64,000 bases of DNA from Agaribacterium sp. ZY112 (GTDB lineage: Bacteria > Pseudomonadota > Gammaproteobacteria > Pseudomonadales > Cellvibrionaceae): the NCBI RefSeq assembly GCF_041346925.1, contig NZ_CP166840.1, positions 3,033,001-3,097,000 on the forward strand, written 5' to 3'. The notes beneath the pieces are model-generated. The model searched no databases and had not been told where the DNA came from. It saw only the letters and a program-made list of their open reading frames with translations. The translations under genes and the position numbers were made by a program. This document shows positions 58,424-64,000 of this stretch, one piece after another. Position 1 is the first letter of the stretch. Each line of letters starts with the position of its first letter.

Positions 58424-59176
58424 TTGCTTAAATATATTGGCCTTAAAGTGTCAGATCAATCCATCGTCTTAATCTGCATTGCTCTAGCTATTTTTGCGTT
58501 ATTTTTTGTCAGTCTCATTAATCATCGGCAAATGCGGCATAAATTGATACATCAGCGCTTAGTTAAGCTACGTAAGAAAGTAGCTGAGCTTGAGGAGCTA
58601 AGTGTCGAAGTTGAAACGCTTACAGGTTCTCGTGTAATCACAGGCATTCTTATCGACCATATCATCGATTTACTTGATGGCATGCTCGAACTTGCTCCCT
58701 CAAGTCAAAGCTTAGAGATTACAAGGGAAAACGCCCTCGCTCGTCGAGATGAGCTCCACAATAGTGAGTTTCAAGTTCAGCTTAATCGTATACGCGAAAG
58801 CGATGCTCAAATAGCTAGGGCCCAATTTGCCTTGAATGAAGCAGGTGTCATTATTAGAAAGCGACAAGCTGCCGGGCGACTAGAACTGTCACAAATGAAC
58901 CAACTCATTGAAGAGCTTGCTTGGGCAAAAATGATGGCAGCCGTGGTGAGCTTAGTGGTGCAAGGTCATAAATCCATGGGTGGCACAGACGTGCTACGAG
59001 GTTTTTCTTTTTATAAAAAAGCCACCCAATGCGCTATGGAGGCCAACTCAACCGATGAGCGCCGCCACAAACTAATCAAAGAGTTGGCTGAACTTGCCAA
59101 CAATAAACGTAAAGCACTTAGCTTAGATCTTATGCCTGAAGCTCAATTTAATCCTAAGGAAAGTTCTGAGGCTTAA
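58424..59176 (+). CDS. Unrecognised membrane-anchored helical protein
   Basis: A 250-residue protein with a membrane helix near residues 13-31 (SIVLICIALAIFALFFVSLI), then basic coiled-coil sequence (KLRKKVAELEELSVEVETL) and a soluble helical domain. The TTG at 58424 and a GTG at 58448 are both possible starts; ribosome sites are weak. I do not recognise a domain. The order topA(-), this gene, 59203(-) suggests no single operon. Confidence 0.6.
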   Translation: MLKYIGLKVSDQSIVLICIALAIFALFFVSLINHRQMRHKLIHQRLVKLRKKVAELEELSVEVETLTGSRVITGILIDHIIDLLDGMLELAPSSQSLEITRENALARRDELHNSEFQVQLNRIRESDAQIARAQFALNEAGVIIRKRQAAGRLELSQMNQLIEELAWAKMMAAVVSLVVQGHKSMGGTDVLRGFSFYKKATQCAMEANSTDERRHKLIKELAELANNKRKALSLDLMPEAQFNPKESSEA

Positions 59177-59202
59177 GAGTTAATGCTGTCTTCTTTGACA
59201 GT

Positions 59203-59685
59203 TTACAAAGCCTTTAACTCAAGCAGCCAAGACCTTAACTGAAGCATAATGTCCTTAGGCTCTGGGCCCAAGCCCTTTTCCCGCCAAACTAAATACAAGC
59301 CAATACGGTTCTGCCCCACCCCACAAATCGACTCAGGCAATTGATCTAAATAGCGCTGTAGCGGCAAACCTGCAGAGCTCTGCTGCAAGTCCTTATCGCT
59401 CCAGTCCCAATCTTTATGAAAATGAGCCCCATGTTCAAAGCGTTGCCGACTAAGCTCCCATTCCACTACGCTCTCTTCTAAAGCTCGCTCAATAGGCAGC
59501 TGGTAATTCACCCTTAGGCCCAAATCATCTGGACTGAGCATACTCACAAGTAAATGCTGCTGGGCCGCTTCAGCTCGCAACGCTGCTTGGCGCTTTGCCC
59601 TTGCACTGGGTTTCAACATCATCACTGGGCCAACTGCCATACACACAGCAAGTACTATCATTAAATAAGGTAGGTAAGTCTGCAT
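59203..59685 (-). CDS. Unrecognised single-helix protein
   Basis: A 160-residue protein with an N-terminal hydrophobic helix (YLMIVLAVCMAVGPVMML) followed by a basic stretch (KPSARAKRQAALRAEAAQQ) and a soluble domain ending LQLRSWLLELKAL. Basic residues after the helix suggest the soluble part faces the cytosol. No family recognised. Convergent with the previous gene and divergent from the universal stress protein. Confidence 0.6.
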   Translation of the reverse strand: MQTYLPYLMIVLAVCMAVGPVMMLKPSARAKRQAALRAEAAQQHLLVSMLSPDDLGLRVNYQLPIERALEESVVEWELSRQRFEHGAHFHKDWDWSDKDLQQSSAGLPLQRYLDQLPESICGVGQNRIGLYLVWREKGLGPEPKDIMLQLRSWLLELKAL

Positions 59686-59790
59686 GTCTAGAGTATCTCA
59701 GGGCTTTAAGCGCAAGGCTTGGCGATATAAACTTAAGGTTTGGCGTATTCGAGCCGCGTATGCTGCACCTTAATGACGGAGAATGGAAGT

Positions 59791-60219
59791 ATGAGCACCT
59801 ATAAACATCTTATGGTAGCCCTGGACTTGAGCAAGGAGTCAGAAGCAGTACTCTCAAAAGCGCGAGCTTTAGCTGCCTCACAGGGGGCTGATATCAGTTT
59901 GTGCCATATCGTGGAGCCATTAGCCTTTGCTTATGGTGGAGATGTCCCTCTAGATATGAGTGAAGCGCAAACGATTATAGAGAGCCAAGCAAAGAAACGC
60001 ATGGCCGCTTTAGTTGATGACATGCAACTAGATACTCACAAACAAATTATTGCCGTAGGCCAAACATCTTCAGAAATTCATGAAGTTGCTAAAGAGCAGC
60101 ATGCAGATCTCATCGTTGTTGGTAGCCATGGCCGGCACGGCTTGGCCCTATTATTTGGTTCAACCGCTAATGGTGTATTGCACGGCGCCGAAATTGATGT
60201 TCTTGCTGTTAGGGTTTAA
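59791..60219 (+). CDS. Universal stress protein (UspA family)
   Basis: A 142-residue Usp-fold protein starting MSTYKHLMVALDLSKESEAV, with GGAAG ribosome-site material upstream. The C-terminal nucleotide loop is VVGSHGRHGLALLFGSTAN, close to the ATP-binding motif but with eight, not nine, residues between the second and third glycine, as in many UspA-type proteins. Role in stress survival is inferred from family. A longer reading from 59740 lacks support. Confidence 0.92.
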   Translation: MSTYKHLMVALDLSKESEAVLSKARALAASQGADISLCHIVEPLAFAYGGDVPLDMSEAQTIIESQAKKRMAALVDDMQLDTHKQIIAVGQTSSEIHEVAKEQHADLIVVGSHGRHGLALLFGSTANGVLHGAEIDVLAVRV

Positions 60220-60262
60220 GAAGATAAATCCTATAAACACATGCTTATTTTAAATTAGCTGC

Positions 60263-60301
60263 AGTGTTGCGACAGAGGCTATATCGCCTTGTCGTAACAC
60301 T
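60263..60301. repeat. Long hairpin between usp and uup
   Basis: AGTGTTGCGACA (60263-60274) pairs with TGTCGTAACACT (60290-60301, one G-T pair) and the inner AGGC (60276-60279) with GCCT (60286-60289), with one bulged G and loop TATATC. No U tract follows on either strand, so it is not a standard terminator. Confidence 0.6.
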
Positions 60302-60375
60302 CTGGCTTAAGGTGCTTCGACCTGAAGATAAAGCGCATCACAGAAGCGCCATACCATTAAGCACGCTCCAAATGT

Positions 60376-62274
60376 TTACATGGCATCAAGTTCTTCCCAG
60401 CGTTCGTACATAGTGCTTAGCTTCTGCTCTTGATCGGCTAACTCAGCCAACACCGCTTGAACTTGTTTCTCTTCTTGACTATAAAAATCAGCAGCGCACA
60501 TTTGCGCATTAAGCTGCTCAATGTTTGCTTCCGCTTTTTCTATCTTTTCTGGTAGATTTTGCAGCTCGCGCTGAAGCTTGTAACTGAGCTTCTTTTTAGG
60601 TTTGTCATCACTTGGGCTCTGAGTTGCAACTTTGGCTTGCGCGGCAGCCTGTTTTGACGCTGAGGCTTGCCCTTCATTGCTGATGGCAGCCCAGCTTCCC
60701 CCTTGATTAATCCAGTCCTGATAACCACCAACATATTCACTTAGTTTACCGTCGCCTTCAAAGACAATACTTGAAGAGACAACATTATCGACAAACTCTC
60801 GGTCATGGCTGACAAGCAGCACTGTACCTTGATAATCAACCAATAAACTTTCTAGTAGCTCCAGAGTTTCAGTATCGAGATCATTAGTTGGCTCATCCAT
60901 CACCAGTAAATTAGATGGTTTGCAAAAGAGCTTGGCCAGCATGACTCGAGCGCACTCACCTCCCGACAGAGCCTTAAGTGGGGTTCGTGCTCGTTCAGGG
61001 CTAAACAAAAAATCTTGTAGGTAACTTAATACATGCTTGTCTTTGCCGTCTACCGTGACACTAAGGCGCCCTTCACCAACGTTATCAACAACGTTGCGCT
61101 CCATATCTAGCTGGGCTCGCATCTGATCAAAGTAGGCCAAATCGATACGTGTACCGCATTTAATGCTACCTGAACTAGGCTCTAACTCGCCTAAAATGAG
61201 TTTTAATAAGGTACTTTTACCAGCACCATTGGGCCCTATAAGACCCACTTTGTCGCCTCTGATTAAGATACTACTGAAGTCTTTAATGATCGTACGCTCG
61301 GCAAAAGCCACGGAAACAGAATTGAGTTCTGCTACCAGCTTGCCTGAGGCGGTGCCACCGGTGATGTCCATTTTCTCAATTTGAGTTACATTGCGGCGCT
61401 CAGCACGTTGCTCACGCAATTTTTTTAGTGCTCGAACTCGGCCCTCATTGCGTGTACGGCGGGCTTTAATCCCCTCACGTATCCACGCTTCTTCTTGAGC
61501 TAGTTTTTTATCAAACAAGGCATTGTGTTTAGCCTCGTTTTCAAGCTCTTGTTTTTTGAACTCCAGAAAACGACCGTAATCGCCTTTCCATGAGGTCAAG
61601 ATGCCTCGATCAAGCTCTGCAATTTGAGTCGATGTGGCGCGCAAAAAGGCGCGATCATGGGTGATGGTGATCACAGCGCCTTTAAAGTTAGTTAAGAACT
61701 CTTCTAACCATTGAATCAGGCCTACGTCTAAATGGTTGGTTGGTTCGTCTAATAACAGTAAATCAGGCTCACTCACTAAAGCGCGTGCTAAAGCTGCCTT
61801 ACGGCGCCAACCGCCACTAAGCTCCGCTAGTTTCTGGCCTTGATCTAAGCCTGTTTGCTTAAGAATACGATTTAAGCGGTGCTCAAAGGTCCAGCCATCA
61901 GCAGTATCAATACGTTGCTGAAGCTCAGCTAGGCGATCAAGACTTTGACTTTCTGTATGGCTCTCCTTCTCGTACTCAGCCAAGTCGTGTAGAAGTTGGG
62001 CGCTGCCCTGAGCAACATAGTCTGCAACGGCTTGCTCAGAACTGGGGGGAAGTTCTTGTTCTACCACCGACACACGCAAGTCTGGATGACGCCAAACCGT
62101 GCCAGAATCCACTTCTTGTTTGCCTGACAAGATACGCAATAACGTCGATTTACCCTCACCATTGCGACCAATTAGACCTATTCGCTGGCCTTTATCGAGC
62201 AATAAAGAAGCCTGATCAAGAATGTGGCGCTCTCCAAAAGCTAGATCCACATTTTCCAGTCGAAGCAAGGGCAT
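60376..62274 (-). CDS. uup: Uup, ABC-F ATPase
   Basis: A 632-residue soluble ABC-F protein with two ABC cassettes. Walker A motifs are GRNGEGKST and GPNGAGKST, signatures LSGGWRRKA and LSGGECARV, and Walker B motifs LLLDEPTNHLD and LVMDEPTNDLD. The C-terminal ~100 residues form the Uup-type coiled-coil (KLSYKLQRELQNLPEKIEKA). Family members act on the ribosome or on DNA branch stability (transposon excision phenotype). It is convergent with usp. Confidence 0.95.
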   Translation of the reverse strand: MPLLRLENVDLAFGERHILDQASLLLDKGQRIGLIGRNGEGKSTLLRILSGKQEVDSGTVWRHPDLRVSVVEQELPPSSEQAVADYVAQGSAQLLHDLAEYEKESHTESQSLDRLAELQQRIDTADGWTFEHRLNRILKQTGLDQGQKLAELSGGWRRKAALARALVSEPDLLLLDEPTNHLDVGLIQWLEEFLTNFKGAVITITHDRAFLRATSTQIAELDRGILTSWKGDYGRFLEFKKQELENEAKHNALFDKKLAQEEAWIREGIKARRTRNEGRVRALKKLREQRAERRNVTQIEKMDITGGTASGKLVAELNSVSVAFAERTIIKDFSSILIRGDKVGLIGPNGAGKSTLLKLILGELEPSSGSIKCGTRIDLAYFDQMRAQLDMERNVVDNVGEGRLSVTVDGKDKHVLSYLQDFLFSPERARTPLKALSGGECARVMLAKLFCKPSNLLVMDEPTNDLDTETLELLESLLVDYQGTVLLVSHDREFVDNVVSSSIVFEGDGKLSEYVGGYQDWINQGGSWAAISNEGQASASKQAAAQAKVATQSPSDDKPKKKLSYKLQRELQNLPEKIEKAEANIEQLNAQMCAADFYSQEEKQVQAVLAELADQEQKLSTMYERWEELDAM

Positions 62275-62458
62275 AGGATTCTCCTAAAGCAAAAGCGCAG
62301 AATAATAAGCGATTGCCCGCCAACACCCCAGCACTTAAGAGATTTATTCGCTCTTTAGAATGATTTATCTCTAGCAGCGACCCAGCTTTTACGCCAAAAT
62401 AATAGTAAGTAATGGCCTTCAGTACTGAGCAAACTGATCTTAGCCAGTGATTTTGATA

Positions 62459-62469
62459 GGGTCAGACCC
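62459..62469 (+). repeat. GGGTCAGACCC palindrome before slt
   Basis: GGGTC and GACCC around one base, 26 bases before the slt ATG. Similar GGGTC-type motifs occur near REP-associated transposases; a single copy is seen here, so it may be chance. No gene is seen in 62275-62494. Confidence 0.3.
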
Positions 62470-62494
62470 AAGCACCTTGTAGTACAAAAGCGCA

Positions 62495-64000
62495 ATGTCT
62501 AAAGATAACACCGTTAATCGCAGATCGAGTCTATTAAGTCTAGCCAAGCAAGTACGAACGCTGCTGGCCCTACTCTGCCTGTTAATTGGAACAAGCAGTC
62601 AGGCCAGTGAGCTTGATCAGCAGCGTTATCACTACGAACTGGCCAAAAGCAGCCTAAAAAAAGGCGACCTTGTTAGCTTTCAATCCTATTACGATCAATT
62701 AGGCGACTACCCTCTTGCCCTCTACCTTGACTACAGCATCGCTCGCAAAGCTTTAAAGCCACTTGATAACGCTGTTGTTGAAGACTTTTTAGAGAAGAAC
62801 AGTGATACCTATCTCGGTAAAAATCTGCATAAACAATATTTGTACATTCTTGCTAAACAAAATAACAGTGAGAAATTCCTCTATTGGTACGACGATGAAC
62901 TCGCGAACACTGCACTTCGATGCAGCCATATGCTTTGGCGTGCAGACAGTGGTGATGACAGTGTTTGGCACGATTTACAAGCCCTGTGGCTCAAACCTAG
63001 CTCTTTGCCTCAAGAGTGCGACCCCATAATCAAAAAGTGGCGTAAAAGTGATTACTGGCAAGACGATTACGCTTGGCAGCGTTTTCTCTTAAGCATGCAG
63101 GCAGGTAAACGAGGCCTAGCAAGGTACTGCGCTTCTCTATTGCCCGCCAGTTATGATACTTACATAAAGCAAGTACAAGATTTAGATGCTAAGCCCTACC
63201 TGATACGCCAGCATAAAAATTATCGCACCCGAACACTGGATACGCAGCGCGTCATTGCCTTTGGTATTAGAGGTTATGCAAAGCGCCACCCAAGTGAGGC
63301 TCTTGCTCACTGGGAACGTTATGAGGCGGCACGTATTTTCAACGAAACCATTGTTTACGACACCAAAACCGACCTTATTAAGCGTTTGATACGTAAAGGC
63401 GAGTTTAGCGATGTGCAGCGCTTATTGGAAAGTAGCCCTTCTGTTCGCCAAGTTAATAGCATAGAGCGGCTTATTCGCGGCTACTTAAGAGAACAGCGCT
63501 GGGCAGATGTGGTCAGCAGCATTGAACTCCTGCCAAATAAAGAACAGCAAAGTGATCGTTGGCGCTATTGGCAAACCCGAGCTCAGCTTGAACTTGACCC
63601 GAATTATGCCGTTCAGGCCAGACAGCACTATCTAGAGCTCAGTAAAAACCGCAGTTTTTATGGCTTTTTGGCCTCAGATTTCTTGGGCCAAAACTACCAG
63701 TTACAAGCTCAAGATAGCAAAGTCGATGAGCAGGTATTAGAGCTGTTAAAGCAGCGACCAGCTATGCGAAGAGCTCATGAACTCTGGCTAACAGGACGTG
63801 AGCGAGAAGCACATGCGGAGTGGTATTACGAAACATCTAATATGTCGGCCGCGCAGTTACTTGCAGCTGCAAAACTGGCTTCCGAGTGGGGCCGTTACGA
63901 TCGCGCAATTCAAGCCATGGCGATGGGTAAACAGTGGGATCAATTAACCATGCGCTTCCCCCTTGCCTACGAGTCCTTTGTTACTAACGCCGCTAAAGAT
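62495..64000 (+). CDS. slt: Soluble lytic murein transglycosylase, N-terminal part (partial)
   Basis: The plus strand is open from the ATG at 62495 to the right edge (502 codons). A signal peptide (VRTLLALLCLLIGTSSQAS) is followed by the alpha-superhelical U domain typical of Slt70 (SFQSYYDQLGDYPLALYLDY, LRCSHMLWRADSGDD). The last visible residues, MRFPLAYESFVTNAAKD, correspond to the linker just before the catalytic domain, so the active-site glutamate lies beyond the window. No clear ribosome site precedes the ATG. Confidence 0.92.
   Translation, partial: MSKDNTVNRRSSLLSLAKQVRTLLALLCLLIGTSSQASELDQQRYHYELAKSSLKKGDLVSFQSYYDQLGDYPLALYLDYSIARKALKPLDNAVVEDFLEKNSDTYLGKNLHKQYLYILAKQNNSEKFLYWYDDELANTALRCSHMLWRADSGDDSVWHDLQALWLKPSSLPQECDPIIKKWRKSDYWQDDYAWQRFLLSMQAGKRGLARYCASLLPASYDTYIKQVQDLDAKPYLIRQHKNYRTRTLDTQRVIAFGIRGYAKRHPSEALAHWERYEAARIFNETIVYDTKTDLIKRLIRKGEFSDVQRLLESSPSVRQVNSIERLIRGYLREQRWADVVSSIELLPNKEQQSDRWRYWQTRAQLELDPNYAVQARQHYLELSKNRSFYGFLASDFLGQNYQLQAQDSKVDEQVLELLKQRPAMRRAHELWLTGREREAHAEWYYETSNMSAAQLLAAAKLASEWGRYDRAIQAMAMGKQWDQLTMRFPLAYESFVTNAAKD

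Overview
The window is ordinary-looking chromosome of a gammaproteobacterium. It mixes Enterobacteria-like and Pseudomonas-like gene blocks: E. coli-type mltD-gloB-yafS-rnhA-dnaQ and tig-clpP-clpX-lon-hupB-ppiD, together with a ChpA/PilL chemotaxis kinase, FabY, DUF2835, GDH-180 glutamate dehydrogenase, rlmKL-rmf-pyrD, and the moxR/DUF58/DUF4381/VWA/BatD cluster. GC content looks moderate by eye (not computed). I infer a Cellvibrionales/Pseudomonadales-like, probably free-living marine or aquatic bacterium; the species is not determinable here. I see no insertion sequence, prophage, CRISPR array, rRNA or toxin-antitoxin locus.

Layout. 1-3.6 kb: N-terminal part of a twitching/chemotaxis hybrid kinase (minus strand, runs off the left edge), a highly structured leader and the Na+/H+ antiporter nhaB. 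3.6-9.6 kb: dnaQ, rnhA and yafS on the minus strand, divergent from gloB and mltD, then a convergent HDOD signalling protein. 9.7-14.8 kb: a complete oligopeptide ABC importer operon oppA-oppB-oppC-oppDF with a fused double ATPase. 14.8-19 kb: a membrane GGDEF protein with an altered motif, yccA, trmA and murI. 19-27.7 kb: protein quality control block (ppiD, hupB, lon, clpX, clpP, tig) and a tRNA-Leu(UAG). 27.9-34.9 kb: fadBA beta-oxidation operon, an XRE-cupin regulator with the fatty-acid-initiation synthase fabY, and a divergent GlxA-type AraC regulator. 35-42.3 kb: an HPF-type hibernation factor, a diguanylate cyclase, translationally coupled rlmKL-uvrB, rmf, pyrD and a DUF2835 protein. 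42.3-54.7 kb: the giant NAD-glutamate dehydrogenase, divergent from a six-gene MoxR/VWA/BatD envelope-stress-like operon. 54.7-64 kb: small conserved proteins and topA, two unrecognised membrane-anchored proteins, a universal stress protein, uup, and the N-terminal part of slt (runs off the right edge).

Recurring functional themes are proteostasis (Lon, ClpXP, trigger factor, PpiD, YccA), ribosome hibernation (HPF, RMF), fatty-acid turnover (FadBA, FabY), cell-wall recycling (MltD, MurI, Slt) and c-di-GMP or HDOD signalling. The most interesting non-coding signal is the nhaB 5' leader. It contains several hairpins plus two mutually exclusive 5-bp pairings for one loop, one of which covers the Shine-Dalgarno sequence of nhaB, as expected for a translational riboswitch; an alkali-metal-sensing role is inference only. 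Other non-coding signals are perfect or near-perfect dyads at the gdhB/moxR divergent promoter, at the fabY start, upstream of clpP, and between usp and uup. I found no clearly new multi-gene system.
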